A stretch of DNA of 64,000 nucleotides from Thermoplasmata archaeon (GCA_021816865.1 JAKAWX010000007.1:24595-88594); one strand, 5' to 3'; numbered from the stretch's first letter, positions 25,629 to 34,322 are shown. Numbers and translations: made by a program. The notes: generated by a model from the sequence alone, not told the origin.

Positions 25629-28600
25629 GTGAAACAGTTGGGTAAGCACCTGTACCGCGCCGCTCTGTGGGCGCTCGTGATCGTCGTGCTGGCGAGCCTG
25701 CTGGCCACGGTCCCCGGCATCCTCGGGGCTTCCCCGAGCTACACCCTGACCGGTTACGTGCGACAACCCGGGGGGGCTCCGGTCCCCGCGGGTGTCCAGG
25801 TCGACCTGGTCTCTCGGGCCACGGGCACGGTGTACACCACCCAGACGGTCGGCGCGGGCGGCCAGTTCTCCTTCACGAGCGCGGGGACGCAGAACGCGCT
25901 CGTCCCCGGCTACTGGTCCGTCTACGTGCCCGCCCAGGGGAACGGCAGCTGGACCGGCTGCAAACCGTGCGCCGCGCTCCCCGTGAACCAGAACCCGCAG
26001 TGGAGCTACCAGAGCGTGACGGAGCTCACGACGACGTCGAGCCCTACGATCGTCACCGGCGTCCAGGTCCTCGCGTACAACACGACGTTGAGCGGCACCG
26101 TGAGCCAGGGCGGTTCGCCCGAAGCTGGCGCGTCCGTTCGCCTCCTTGCCCCCACGTACAACGGCCTCGTTCTTTCGAACAACACCACCGCGTCGAACGG
26201 CGCCTACAGCCTCAAGGTCCCGTTCGGCACGTGGGTCCTCCAGTCGACCGCGCCGGGCCCCTCCCCCAATTACGTGAACTCGACGAAGGTCGTGATCTCG
26301 AGCCGCTCGCCGCCCGCGGTCAATCCGCAGATCCAGCGCTACCTCGTCGCGGGGAACCTCCTGACCACCTCCGGTGCCCCGGTCGCCAGCCCCGGGAACG
26401 CGACCCTCTTCGACGGGTACAACGGCTACATCTACACGAGCGCGACGGCGCCCGGTGGGTACTACCAGCTGGGGACCTACGCGGGGAACTTCTCGAGCGG
26501 TTCGCAATCGTTCGACGTGATCCTGTCGTCGTCGGGGTACTCGACCGCCTGGTATCCCCTCACGGTGACGAGCGGTTCGCCCGTGACGCATGACGTGACG
26601 GTCCCGACGATCGCCCCCCGGCAGCTCGGCGTCTACACGACCACCCTGAACTTCTCGGCGCTCAACACCGCGACCGGCGCCGGCAACGTCACGGTCCGCA
26701 CGAACGCGGTCCTCGGCAACGACACCGTCTTCCCGAACCTGCCGAACGGCACCGTCGGTCAGCTCTGGGCCCAGCTCGGGCTCGATTTCGCGCATTCGCT
26801 CTCGTTCCCCAGCACCTCGCTGCCCACGGTCTACGCGCTCGCCAACGCCTCGGGGCCGTTCTTCCCCGTGGCGCAGGCGCTCCTGACGGTGAACGGGACC
26901 GGGTTCGTCGCCCCGACGACCCCGGAGTCGCTCGCGTCCGGGACGTCGACCTGCAGCGGGAGCTGCGGGCTCGGCAGCAACGCGACCCTCGGCCTCAACT
27001 GGTCGGGGCAGTACGCGCTCAACGGCACCGTCGCGAAGAACAGTCCGACGTACTCGATCGGGTTCAACTTCCGCCACCCGTCGTCGAGCCTTGACGTGTT
27101 CAACTACACGCTCGTGCTCCCGGCGGGCTACGTCCTCCAGGCGGGAACCGCGGCCCCCGCGAACACGGCCCTCGTCGCCGACGGGCCGGGCGGAACGTGG
27201 ACCAGCTTCACCCTCTCGAGCCAGGCGAGCACCACGCCGGGCGGGACGGCGCAGTTCACGATCGTGAAGTACGCGGGCCTGACCGCGGTCGTCAACGCGA
27301 CCGTGCCCGGCTTCTTCGGGTTCTCGAACCAGAATGTCCTCAACCAGACCGAAGGCAACTACACGGTCGAGGTCGGCGTGGGCCAGAACGTCACGTTCAG
27401 CGCGCAGAACTCGATCTATCCGGCCGGGACGAACGGCACGCGGTTCGCCTGGACGTTCGGCGACCTCGGGACCGCCACGACCTCGACGCCCTCCGCGTCC
27501 CACATCTACACGACCCCGAGCGGCGCGACGCCCGAGAACGGGACCCTGACGGTCACGAGCTCGGGGGGCCGCACCAACTCGACGGTGTTCCACGTCTGGG
27601 TGGCGTCGGGACCCGTGACCGCGGGGATCGCGTCGAACGCGACCGCGAACGAGACCAAGTCCGCGGGCGGGGTGACGTATCTCTTCCTCAAGTGGGGCAC
27701 GACGCTGAAGTTCAACGCAACGCCCAGCACGGCCGCCGTCTCGCCGAGCGCCCCCGTGAAAGGGGTCCTCTCGGTCGCGTCGTTCGCGTTGACGTCGAAA
27801 GGGTTCACCCAGAGCGCGAACTACTCGGCGGGCCAGGGCGCGTACTTCGGTTCGAACTTCAGCGTCCAGTTCCTCGGCGCGGGCGCGTACCTCTCGAACG
27901 GGATCGTCAACGGCACGCTCGTTCCGCTCAAGGGCTGGCAGTACAACCTCTCGTTGACCGTATGGTCCGGCGGAGGGCAGTCGGCGAAGGCGTCGCTCGT
28001 GATCCTGGTCAACGACACCCAGGCCCCGGTCTCCGCGTTCCAGATCCTCAACGCGGCCGGTAAGCCCGTGTCGGGCACCGGGCTCGTGGCCGGGTCGAAC
28101 GCGTCGACGCTCGTCCAGCTGAACGGGGCGAACGCGAGCGACCCCAACAACGGGTCGATCACGAAGTACTACTGGCTCGTGACGAACGCCGGGGACAGCT
28201 CGATCCACCTCGGCGTCAACGCGACCGCGGTTCGGCCGTACCCGCTCCTCTGGCTCGCCGCCCAGTCGAAACCCTACACCGTGAACCTCACCGTCTGGGA
28301 CCTGAACGACAACCACGGCTACTCGACGCAGTCGCTCACGGTCACGGTGAACTCCTCGATCACGCCGATCCTGCAGGCGAACAACCTGACCGGGCCCACG
28401 AAGCTCACGGACGGAAGCTCGTACACCTTCTGGGTGAACGTGACGGTGGGCGGCGGGACGCGGTCGGTCGCCCAGAACGTCGAGGTCGCCTTTTACATGA
28501 CGAGCCCCGGCGGGACGAGCCGTACGTACGTGGCCGGGTCGCCCGGGTCGGTGCGGTTCTTCAACTACACCTCCCCCGGCGTTCCGAACTCGGTCGCGAT

Positions 28601-28964
28601 GTCGGTCGGATCGATCGCGAGCCTCGCGTACAACACGACCGTGCGCGCCCAGATCACGTGGACGCCCGGCCTCACGGGGAACTTCGTGCTGTACGCGAAC
28701 GCGACCGCCTCGAACGAGTTCTCGGGGGACATCGCGTCCGGCTCGGGGGTCCGATCGATGTCGGTGACGCTCAGCCCGAACCCCACGACGCAGCTCCTCG
28801 AGTACGTCGCGATCGGGGTCGTCGTGGTGGTGGTGCTGCTCCTCATCATCGTCTACTACCGCCGCCGGTCGGGCCGGGGTCCCGCCCCGAAGACCTCGAC
28901 CGGCCGCTCCGGGCTCGAGCGCGGCAGCCGCCGCTCCGGGCCGGACGACGACGACGAATCGTAG
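25629..28964 (+). CDS. Large cell-surface protein with carboxypeptidase-regulatory-like and PKD-like domains
   Basis: The protein is 1111 residues. It has a signal peptide (basic KQLGKHLYR, then about 20 hydrophobic residues ending near PGILGASPS), a long Thr/Ser/Asn-rich ectodomain, one membrane helix (VAIGVVVVVVLLLIIVYY) and a basic then acidic cytoplasmic tail ending DDDDES. The first 330 residues hold carboxypeptidase-regulatory-like beta sandwiches (YTLTGYVRQPGGAPVPAGV; TTLSGTVSQGGSPEAGASV). PKD-like domains lie near 590-660 (FAWTFGDLG) and 790-870 (SDPNNGSITKYYWLV). Many N-x-S/T sequons imply heavy N-glycosylation. It is probably an S-layer-associated or adhesion protein, anchored at its C-terminus. 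Confidence 0.85.
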   Translation: MKQLGKHLYRAALWALVIVVLASLLATVPGILGASPSYTLTGYVRQPGGAPVPAGVQVDLVSRATGTVYTTQTVGAGGQFSFTSAGTQNALVPGYWSVYVPAQGNGSWTGCKPCAALPVNQNPQWSYQSVTELTTTSSPTIVTGVQVLAYNTTLSGTVSQGGSPEAGASVRLLAPTYNGLVLSNNTTASNGAYSLKVPFGTWVLQSTAPGPSPNYVNSTKVVISSRSPPAVNPQIQRYLVAGNLLTTSGAPVASPGNATLFDGYNGYIYTSATAPGGYYQLGTYAGNFSSGSQSFDVILSSSGYSTAWYPLTVTSGSPVTHDVTVPTIAPRQLGVYTTTLNFSALNTATGAGNVTVRTNAVLGNDTVFPNLPNGTVGQLWAQLGLDFAHSLSFPSTSLPTVYALANASGPFFPVAQALLTVNGTGFVAPTTPESLASGTSTCSGSCGLGSNATLGLNWSGQYALNGTVAKNSPTYSIGFNFRHPSSSLDVFNYTLVLPAGYVLQAGTAAPANTALVADGPGGTWTSFTLSSQASTTPGGTAQFTIVKYAGLTAVVNATVPGFFGFSNQNVLNQTEGNYTVEVGVGQNVTFSAQNSIYPAGTNGTRFAWTFGDLGTATTSTPSASHIYTTPSGATPENGTLTVTSSGGRTNSTVFHVWVASGPVTAGIASNATANETKSAGGVTYLFLKWGTTLKFNATPSTAAVSPSAPVKGVLSVASFALTSKGFTQSANYSAGQGAYFGSNFSVQFLGAGAYLSNGIVNGTLVPLKGWQYNLSLTVWSGGGQSAKASLVILVNDTQAPVSAFQILNAAGKPVSGTGLVAGSNASTLVQLNGANASDPNNGSITKYYWLVTNAGDSSIHLGVNATAVRPYPLLWLAAQSKPYTVNLTVWDLNDNHGYSTQSLTVTVNSSITPILQANNLTGPTKLTDGSSYTFWVNVTVGGGTRSVAQNVEVAFYMTSPGGTSRTYVAGSPGSVRFFNYTSPGVPNSVAMSVGSIASLAYNTTVRAQITWTPGLTGNFVLYANATASNEFSGDIASGSGVRSMSVTLSPNPTTQLLEYVAIGVVVVVVLLLIIVYYRRRSGRGPAPKTSTGRSGLERGSRRSGPDDDDES

Positions 28965-29134
28965 GGCTCGGGCCACCTACGGGACAACCCCTTCTCCGCC
29001 CGTTTCTTGACGCCCCGGTGCCGAGGCCCCACCTACCTTCTGGGCCGCCCGGACGCGCCCGGAACCGTCCTGCGCCCGCGAGGAGGCCGCAATACACCGG
29101 GGGCCGACCGCGAACGAAGCGCGGGCGGGCCCGC

Positions 29135-29332
29135 CTACCCGTAGGGACCGACCTCGTCGAGCAGGTCGACGTGGGTGAGCAGCATCCGCCGGCAACAGTA
29201 CCGGTGGAGACCGAGCGCGTCGAGGACCGCGCCGGCGGGCTCGCCCCGGGAGGTTCGCTCCCGGTACTCGTCCCAGCACTGGCCGATCACGGCGCCGCAG
29301 GTGAAGCACCGGACGGGCACCATCATCGTCAT
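29135..29332 (-). CDS. rpoN: DNA-directed RNA polymerase subunit N
   Basis: The 65-residue protein matches Rpb10/RpoN: VPVRCFTCGAVIG with the first CxxC, and RYCCRRMLLTHVDLLDEV with the CC pair and the invariant MLLTHVDL segment. The four cysteines bind one zinc; the subunit anchors the large polymerase subunits. It ends the eL18-uL13-uS9-rpoN operon, the conserved archaeal order. The start may be the ATG at 29332 or the one at 29323. Confidence 0.95.
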   Translation of the reverse strand: MTMMVPVRCFTCGAVIGQCWDEYRERTSRGEPAGAVLDALGLHRYCCRRMLLTHVDLLDEVGPYG

Positions 29333-29354
29333 CGGTTCGATCCTCCGCCGCCGT

Positions 29355-29762
29355 TCAGCGGTACGACTTCTGGCGGCGCTTGCGCGCGCCGCGGCCGCCC
29401 GCCCGCTTGGGGAGCTTGCGGCGGGGGTCGTTCACGATCAGCGAGCGGTCGTAGTGCTTGAACGTCTCGCGCAGCTCGGGGTCCTTGAGCCACTCGAGGA
29501 GCCCGCGCGCCACGGCCGTGCGGGCCGCCGACGCCTGGCCGATGATCCCGCCGCCGCGGACGTTCACCGAGATGTCGAGGTTCTTCGCCTTCGCCCCGAC
29601 CATCAGGAGCGGTTCCTGGACCTTCTGACGCACGATGTCGGGCTCGACGAGCTCGAGCGGCCGGTCGTTGAAGTGCACGAGCCCGGCGCCCTTGCGCACG
29701 GTCGCTCGGGCGACCGCCGTCTTCCTCTTGCCGGTCGCGAGCACGATCACGGGCGCCTTCAT
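29355..29762 (-). CDS. rps9: 30S ribosomal protein uS9
   Basis: The protein is 135 residues. It carries IVLATGKRKTAVARATV at the N-terminus, VRGGGIIGQASAARTAVARGLLEW in the middle, and the basic C-terminal tail with RRKLPKRAGGRGARKRRQKSYR-type ending whose last residues reach the P-site tRNA. The ATG overlaps the uL13 stop as ATGA. rpoN follows after 22 nt. Confidence 0.97.
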   Translation of the reverse strand: MKAPVIVLATGKRKTAVARATVRKGAGLVHFNDRPLELVEPDIVRQKVQEPLLMVGAKAKNLDISVNVRGGGIIGQASAARTAVARGLLEWLKDPELRETFKHYDRSLIVNDPRRKLPKRAGGRGARKRRQKSYR

Positions 29763-30202
29763 ACGCGCGCCCCCAGGAGGCGGGTGACCTCTTCGAGCGT
29801 GATCGGCGGACGGGCCGTCGGCCGCGCGCGCGCTCCCTCGAGCGTCTCGGTCGTCGCACCCTTGAGGGCGTCGGGAACGCCGATGTGGACCTCGAGGCGT
29901 CGGAACGCGACCTTCCCGCGGCTCTTCAGGTGCGGGAGCATCCCGCGGACGGTGCGTCGAAAGATCCGGTCGGGGTATCGAGGATAGTGGGGACCCGAGC
30001 GCACGGAGCCGCGCGCGCGCGCCGCCGTGAAGTGGGCGATCACCTGGGAGCGGCTCCCCGTGACGAGGCTCTTCTCGGCGTTGACGACGACGATCGACTC
30101 GCCCCGGAGCAGTCGACGGGCGATCAAGCTCGCCGCCCTCCCGAGGATGAGGCCGCTCGCGTCCACGACCGCGGGCGGAGCCCCCGTACCGGCGTCAGGC
30201 AA
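29759..30202 (-). CDS. rpl13: 50S ribosomal protein uL13
   Basis: The core VVDASGLILGRAASLIARRLLRGE and the later HYPRYPDRIFRRTVRGMLPHL are uL13 signatures. The start is uncertain: a TTG at 30202 overlaps the end of the eL18 gene by 8 nt and gives 147 residues, while a GTG at 30166 would start directly before DASGLILGR, close to where most archaeal uL13 proteins start. The C-terminal 35 residues are Ala/Arg/Thr-rich. The stop overlaps the uS9 start. Confidence 0.93.
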   Translation of the reverse strand: MPDAGTGAPPAVVDASGLILGRAASLIARRLLRGESIVVVNAEKSLVTGSRSQVIAHFTAARARGSVRSGPHYPRYPDRIFRRTVRGMLPHLKSRGKVAFRRLEVHIGVPDALKGATTETLEGARARPTARPPITLEEVTRLLGARV

Positions 30203-30560
30203 GGAGGCGCACCCCCGAGCCGTCCGGGCGACTTTTGAGAAGGTCGTGGACCGTGATCGCCGTGCCCCCCGCAGCGTGGATCTTCGCCCGGGCCTCGCTC
30301 GAGTAGGCGAACGCCGCGACCGTGAGGCGCTTCGAGAGCGGGCCGGTGGCCAGGAGCTTGCCCGGCACGACGACCGTCTCCTCGGGCGAGGCGAGGCGCT
30401 CGAGGTGCCCCACGTTGAGGGGCATCGAGCGGCGACGCGGGCGCTCGAGCCGGTCGGCGACCGAGCCCCAGATCGGGGCGTGGTGCGACCGGGCGGCGCG
30501 TCGCAGTTCGACGACGAGCCGCACGAGCTCCGTGTTCTCCTTGCGAACCGTACGGGCCAT
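30195..30560 (-). CDS. rpl18e: 50S ribosomal protein eL18
   Basis: The protein is 121 residues: RKENTELVRLVVELRRAARSHHAPIWGSVADRLERP, then VNVGHLERL-type and VVVPGKLLATGPLSKRLTVAAFAYSSEARAKI segments are typical of L18e. It is the first gene of the operon and has a TATA-like box about 33 nt upstream of its ATG. Confidence 0.95.
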   Translation of the reverse strand: MARTVRKENTELVRLVVELRRAARSHHAPIWGSVADRLERPRRRSMPLNVGHLERLASPEETVVVPGKLLATGPLSKRLTVAAFAYSSEARAKIHAAGGTAITVHDLLKSRPDGSGVRLLA

Positions 30561-30588
30561 GCGCGGGACGCCTCCGACCCGGGTGCCC

Positions 30589-30596
30589 GATATAAG
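30589..30596 (-). promoter_or_regulatory. TATA box for the eL18-uL13-uS9-rpoN operon
   Basis: The minus-strand sequence CTTATATC is centred 33 nt before the eL18 ATG. Confidence 0.65.
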
Positions 30597-30728
30597 CGTT
30601 GCCGCCGAGCGACGCCGCACGGCGACCGGAACGGGCCGGCCGGCCGAGCGCGCGGACGGTCCGGACGCTTCCGATTCCCACCAACGGTTAAATACGCCCC
30701 CCCGCCATCGGCGCCCGAGGCCCTCCCT

Positions 30729-30971
30729 ATGCGCAAGTTCCTCACCGAACTCCGAGGCAAGACCGTGATGACCAACGACGGCCAGATCCTCGGGTTGATC
30801 GACAACTTCGTCGTCGACACCATGACCGGCGGGATCGCCCACGTCCTCGTGACCCCGAGCGAGGACGTCGAGCAGCGCCTCTTCCAGAGCGACGCGTCGG
30901 GCCGCCTCGTGCTCCCTTTCAAGAGCATGCGCGCGGTGAAGGACGTCGTCGTGATGGACATTGGGAAGTGA
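30729..30971 (+). CDS. PRC-barrel domain protein
   Basis: The 80-residue protein is a single PRC-barrel: RKFLTELRGKTVMTNDGQILGLIDNFVVDTMTGGIAHVLV, then RLVLPFKSMRAVKDVVVMDIGK. Stand-alone PRC-barrel proteins are common in archaea, and some have been linked to cell division or RNA processing (CdpB proteins interact with SepF in haloarchaea). Since a SepF gene lies 7 kb away, a division role is possible but is inference. A TATA-like GGTTAAATACG at 30686-30696 precedes it. The last 11 nt overlap the next gene. Confidence 0.88.
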   Translation: MRKFLTELRGKTVMTNDGQILGLIDNFVVDTMTGGIAHVLVTPSEDVEQRLFQSDASGRLVLPFKSMRAVKDVVVMDIGK

Positions 30972-31881
30972 GACGAACCTTCGTCGTCCGCTGACCTCGG
31001 TCGTCATAACCGTACGCAACGAGGAGCGGCACCTCGCTCCGCTGCTGGACAGCCTCCTCGTGCAGGAGGGGCCGCTCGAGGTCGTGGTCGTCGACGCCGA
31101 GAGCCGGGACCGCACGTTCGAGATCGCCGCCGCGTACGCCGCGCGCTACCCCGACCGGATCCTTGCCGTTCGCCGCTCGGGCTCGCGCGGGGTCGGACGG
31201 AACGCCGGCGTGGAGCGGGCCCGCGGCGCGTACGTCGCGTTCATCGACGGCGACTGCTACGCGGACCCCGAGTGGCTCGGGCGGATGCGCGCCGGGCTCG
31301 CGACGGCGCAGGTCGTCGCCGGGCGCACGGAGAACGTCGGCAAGCCCCGCTACGGCCAGCTCGAGCGCGTCGAGCTGTTCCAGAGCGGCTACGACGTTAC
31401 CTACCCGTCGTGCAACCTCGCGTACCGGCGGGAGCTCTTTCGACGGCTCGGGGGATTCGACCCCCGGTTCGTCACGGCGGAGGACATCGACCTCAACCTG
31501 CGCGCCGTGCGCGCGGGCGCGTCGATCGGCTACGACCCCGGCGCGGTCGTCTACCACCACATGCGGACGTCGTTCGTCCGGTTCCTCTACCAGGCGTTCT
31601 GGAACGGCTACGGGCGCAAGCAGCTCACGGAGAAGCACGGGAGCCTGTGGGGACGGTACCGCGTCCGTCGGCTGATCACGGGCCAGCGGTCGGTCGTTGC
31701 ATGGGCCCGGCTCGCCGCGGCGTTCGCGGGGTACGCGTTCCGGGTCCTCACGGGCGCGGACCACCGGCTGGCGCCGCCTCGCGAGTCGGGAGCGAATCCG
31801 CCGACTCAGGACGGGGGATCGGGCGCGACCGACGACGGCGGGCCCCCGCCTAGTTCGCCTTCAGTACTTCGGCGACCTTGA
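30961..31881 (+). CDS. Family 2 glycosyltransferase
   Basis: The protein is 306 residues in the GT-A fold: LTSVVITVRNEERHLAPLLDSLLVQ, VVVVDAESRDRT, then the metal-binding FIDGDCYADPEWL (DxD-like) and the acceptor-site region GGFDPRFVTAEDIDLNLRAVRAG with its catalytic Asp/Glu. A hydrophobic patch near residues 235-255 may touch the membrane. It likely transfers sugars to a lipid carrier or surface glycan. The start is a TTG at 30961 that overlaps the PRC-barrel gene; no ATG/GTG is available near the expected N-terminus. The Gly/Pro/Ser-rich tail overlaps the end of the convergent Roadblock gene. Confidence 0.85.
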   Translation: MGSETNLRRPLTSVVITVRNEERHLAPLLDSLLVQEGPLEVVVVDAESRDRTFEIAAAYAARYPDRILAVRRSGSRGVGRNAGVERARGAYVAFIDGDCYADPEWLGRMRAGLATAQVVAGRTENVGKPRYGQLERVELFQSGYDVTYPSCNLAYRRELFRRLGGFDPRFVTAEDIDLNLRAVRAGASIGYDPGAVVYHHMRTSFVRFLYQAFWNGYGRKQLTEKHGSLWGRYRVRRLITGQRSVVAWARLAAAFAGYAFRVLTGADHRLAPPRESGANPPTQDGGSGATDDGGPPPSSPSVLRRP

Positions 31882-32209
31882 CGACCTCGGCGAGGACCTT
31901 CCCGAGGTCCGCGCTCTGGTCGACGACCGCGACGAGCAAGGCCTTCTTGCCGCTCCCCACGATCACCGTCTTCGAGTCGTTCCCTTCGATGACGATGCGC
32001 TCGGGCGGAGAGCGGTTGAGCTCGGTGTTCGCCGTCGCCGCCGCGCCGAGGATCGTGGCGCACATGATGGCGAACGTTTCCGTGTACACCCCCGCCGGGA
32101 CGTCCGCGTACAGGACGAGCCCGTCGCGCGAGACGAGCGCCGCGGCGATCCCCGCGATGCGAGACTTGAGGTCCTTGATGACCGCGCCCACGTTCCCGGT
32201 TGCCATCAT
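31850..32209 (-). CDS. Roadblock/LC7 domain protein
   Basis: The protein is about 119 residues (ATG at 32209, or the next one at 32206). VIKDLKSRIAGIAAALVSRDGLVLYADVPAGVYTETFAIMCATILGAAATANTEL followed by RIVIEGNDSKTVIVGSGKKALLVAVVDQSADLGKVLAEVVKVAEVL matches the Roadblock/MglB fold, including the strand with SRDGLVL. Roadblock proteins act as dimeric platforms or GTPase-activating partners of small Ras-like GTPases; no GTPase gene is nearby. It follows the V4R gene after 16 nt, so the two are co-transcribed. Confidence 0.85.
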   Translation of the reverse strand: MMATGNVGAVIKDLKSRIAGIAAALVSRDGLVLYADVPAGVYTETFAIMCATILGAAATANTELNRSPPERIVIEGNDSKTVIVGSGKKALLVAVVDQSADLGKVLAEVVKVAEVLKAN

Positions 32210-32225
32210 CTGTGCTCTGACCCCT

Positions 32226-32627
32226 CTACATCTCCTCGATACGGAAACGGCACTCGGGGTGCCCGGTGCTGGCGCACATCTCTTCGGTACACTTAGCACG
32301 GCTCCCCTTAAAACGTTCGTAGAACTCGCGGAGCATCCCCCGCAGGCGGTGGCAGGTCGGGATGTCGCTCGGGGCGACCTCGATCGACCCCTTGACGACG
32401 ACCTCGTGGTCGGTGAACGCGATCTCGTCGACCCAACCGCGCTCCTTGAGGATGTGACCGACGCGCTCGAAGTAGTGGCCGCGGTCCTTGAGCGCCTCCT
32501 CGGCCATCCCCGATCCGATGACCGACCCTTCCTTGAAGAAGAGGCCGTGGCACGCGTGCGACATCACGCCCTCGTAGAGCTCCTTGATCTGGCGGAGCTC
32601 GCTCTGGTCGATCTTGACCGATCGCAT
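32226..32627 (-). CDS. V4R (4-vinyl reductase) domain protein
   Basis: The 133-residue protein has the V4R layout: a helix and strands ending in GHYFERVGHILKERGWVDEIAF, then VAPSDIPTCHRLRGMLREFYERF, and a closing Cys cluster, KCTEEMCASTGHPECRF (Cys113, 118, 126). V4R domains bind small hydrophobic ligands or zinc and are used as sensors in transcription regulators and in bacteriochlorophyll biosynthesis. Here it is stand-alone and paired with a Roadblock protein, suggesting a ligand-sensing input to a GTPase-type switch; that is inference. A strong TATA box precedes the ATG by 30 nt. Confidence 0.8.
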   Translation of the reverse strand: MRSVKIDQSELRQIKELYEGVMSHACHGLFFKEGSVIGSGMAEEALKDRGHYFERVGHILKERGWVDEIAFTDHEVVVKGSIEVAPSDIPTCHRLRGMLREFYERFKGSRAKCTEEMCASTGHPECRFRIEEM

Positions 32628-32650
32628 GGACGGGGCGGGCACCGCGGCGC

Positions 32651-32662
32651 CTCGTATATATG
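32651..32662 (-). promoter_or_regulatory. TATA box for the V4R-Roadblock operon
   Basis: The minus-strand sequence CATATATACGAG is centred 30 nt before the V4R ATG. It is among the most A+T-rich spots in the window, suggesting a strong leaderless promoter. Confidence 0.65.
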
Positions 32663-32691
32663 TATTCAGGCAGGAACGGAAAGCCGTTCCG

Positions 32692-33447
32692 TCACTCGTC
32701 GGCGCCGCCGTCGGCGTCGAGCGGGGCCGCGCCGGCCGCGAGCGTCCCCTCGAGCGCATCGAGCGTCGTGAACCGTCCCGCCTGGACCTTGGGCCAGGCG
32801 TCCCGGCGGTCGAGCAGGACCGCGCGCAGGCCGGCGCGGTGCGCGGCCCGCACGTCGCTCCAGAAGAGGTCCCCCACGTAGGCCGTGCGGGCCGGCGCGC
32901 TCCCGAGGCGCTCGCACCCCGCCCGGAACGCCGCCCGATCGGGCACCACCGGGCCCGGCGGGTCCCCCGCGACGAGGAGGAGCGCCTCGGGAAGGCCCGT
33001 CCGCCGCAGGAGCCAGCGCGCCGCCTCGCCCGGTAGCGGAGTCGCGACCCCCGACCGCACGCCGGCCGCCGTGAGCCGGTCGAGGGCCGGACGGACGTCG
33101 GCGAAGCGCTCGACCTCGCCCGCGGGTCGCAGAAAGCGCCGCACCACCGCCTCGCTCTCGGCGTCGGGGAGCGGATGCCCCGCGAGCGTCGCGAGGGTGT
33201 CGGCAAGCTGCCGGCGCAGTTCGGCGAGGTCCGCGGGCGGGGCCTTTCCCGTGAGCCCTTGCCATCGACGGCGGTCCCAGGCCTTGAGGGAGCGCTTGAC
33301 CGCCGATCGGACCCGGCGATCGCCGAGGAGGGGTCCTTGGGGCTTCCACGCCCATTGCCACGCGGCCGGGGTGTGGAACGGGACGAGGACGTCGTCGAGG
33401 TCGAAGAGGACCGCCTCGATCGTGTCGGTCCCGTACGGAAGCGTCAC
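32692..33447 (-). CDS. HAD-superfamily hydrolase
   Basis: The protein is 251 residues from the GTG at 33447. Motif I is AVLFDLDDVLVPF (nucleophile and acid/base Asp), a helical cap follows, motif II is near VRSGVATPLPG, and the late metal motif is YVGDLFWSDVRAAHRAG. It should hydrolyse a phosphate monoester or act on a related substrate; the specific substrate cannot be inferred. It lies 11 nt after the coiled-coil gene and is probably co-transcribed. Pfam-type HAD_2 proteins of this size include phosphoglycolate phosphatases. Confidence 0.85.
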   Translation of the reverse strand: MTLPYGTDTIEAVLFDLDDVLVPFHTPAAWQWAWKPQGPLLGDRRVRSAVKRSLKAWDRRRWQGLTGKAPPADLAELRRQLADTLATLAGHPLPDAESEAVVRRFLRPAGEVERFADVRPALDRLTAAGVRSGVATPLPGEAARWLLRRTGLPEALLLVAGDPPGPVVPDRAAFRAGCERLGSAPARTAYVGDLFWSDVRAAHRAGLRAVLLDRRDAWPKVQAGRFTTLDALEGTLAAGAAPLDADGGADE

Positions 33448-33458
33448 GCTCGTCGAGC

Positions 33459-34322
33459 CTAGGCGCGGCCGGTCTTCTGCAGTTCGAGGAGGTCCTCGGT
33501 GGAGACCTTCTCGCCTTTCTTGAGTCGGGCGAGGAAGTCCTCTTCGCGCGGAGGCTCCGCCTCCCCCCAGCTCGCCGGGGCGTGGCCGCCGCGGGCCGCG
33601 TAGAGGAGCTTCTCGATGTCGCGGACCTCTTCGATCGCCGCGATGTGCGCGCGATGGGCCTCGTCCGCCTGGCCCTTGACCTCGATGAGCTTTTGCTGGA
33701 CCTCGTCGGCCCGGCGGCGCAGTTCGTCGACCGACTCGTAGAGCGCGACCATCGCCTCGTGCTCGGCCTGGGCCTCCTCGGCGTACCGCCCGACCGCGGC
33801 GTGGTGCGCCTCGGCCTCCGTCCGGGCCTCGGCGAACGCCTTCAACGTCTGCTCGACCTCGGGATCCTGCCGGAGCTCCTGGTCCTGCTCCCGGATCTCT
33901 GCCTCGAGCCGCTTCATCTCCTCGATGAGACGCTTTTCCTGTTCGTTCGTGAGCGCCGTCGTCATGTGACGGAACTCGAGCTCCTTCAACTCCTTCTTCA
34001 GGCGCCAGACGGGGACGGCCCCGGGTCGGGGGGCGCGCGCCCGCTTGAGCTCCTGGACGCGGTCGCCGAGCTCCTGGAGCTTGCGGTTCCACTCCTCGCG
34101 GAACGCCTTCTCCTCGCGGACCTGCGCGTTGAGGGTGTCGCGTCGCCGGCGGTGCTCCTGGGCTTCCGAGCTCTTGTCGTGAAGTTCGTCGAGGATGCGA
34201 GAGCGCTCTTCGGCGGTCGCCCGTGCGTCGGCGTTCAGGCGGTCCCGACGCGCCCGGGACTCGTCCGCCCGGGCGTTCGTCTCGGCTCGCCGTTTCTCGA
34301 GCTCTTCGGTCGCGTCCGTCAA
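33459..34322 (-). CDS. Long coiled-coil protein
   Basis: The 287-residue protein is almost entirely charged helix: Glu, Lys, Arg and Ala dominate from residue 1 to about 250, with heptad-like spacing and only one break near RAPRPGAVPVWRLKKELKELEFR. This resembles the archaeal coiled-coil family related to SMC arms (COG1340-like), whose function is unknown. The C-terminal 40 residues (PASWGEAEPPREEDFLARLKKGEKVSTEDLLELQKTG) look like a short conserved tail. The start is a TTG at 34322, the first possible one in the frame. It is divergent from herA, with about 140 nt between the starts. Confidence 0.75.
   Translation of the reverse strand: MTDATEELEKRRAETNARADESRARRDRLNADARATAEERSRILDELHDKSSEAQEHRRRRDTLNAQVREEKAFREEWNRKLQELGDRVQELKRARAPRPGAVPVWRLKKELKELEFRHMTTALTNEQEKRLIEEMKRLEAEIREQDQELRQDPEVEQTLKAFAEARTEAEAHHAAVGRYAEEAQAEHEAMVALYESVDELRRRADEVQQKLIEVKGQADEAHRAHIAAIEEVRDIEKLLYAARGGHAPASWGEAEPPREEDFLARLKKGEKVSTEDLLELQKTGRA

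Noticed and set aside
23247..28976. A 1909-codon open frame on the minus strand opposite cdc48 and the surface protein
   Set aside because: It is a shadow: the translation is Arg/Asp/Val/Gly low complexity, it runs antisense to two genes with clear domains, and long antisense frames are expected at this G+C content.
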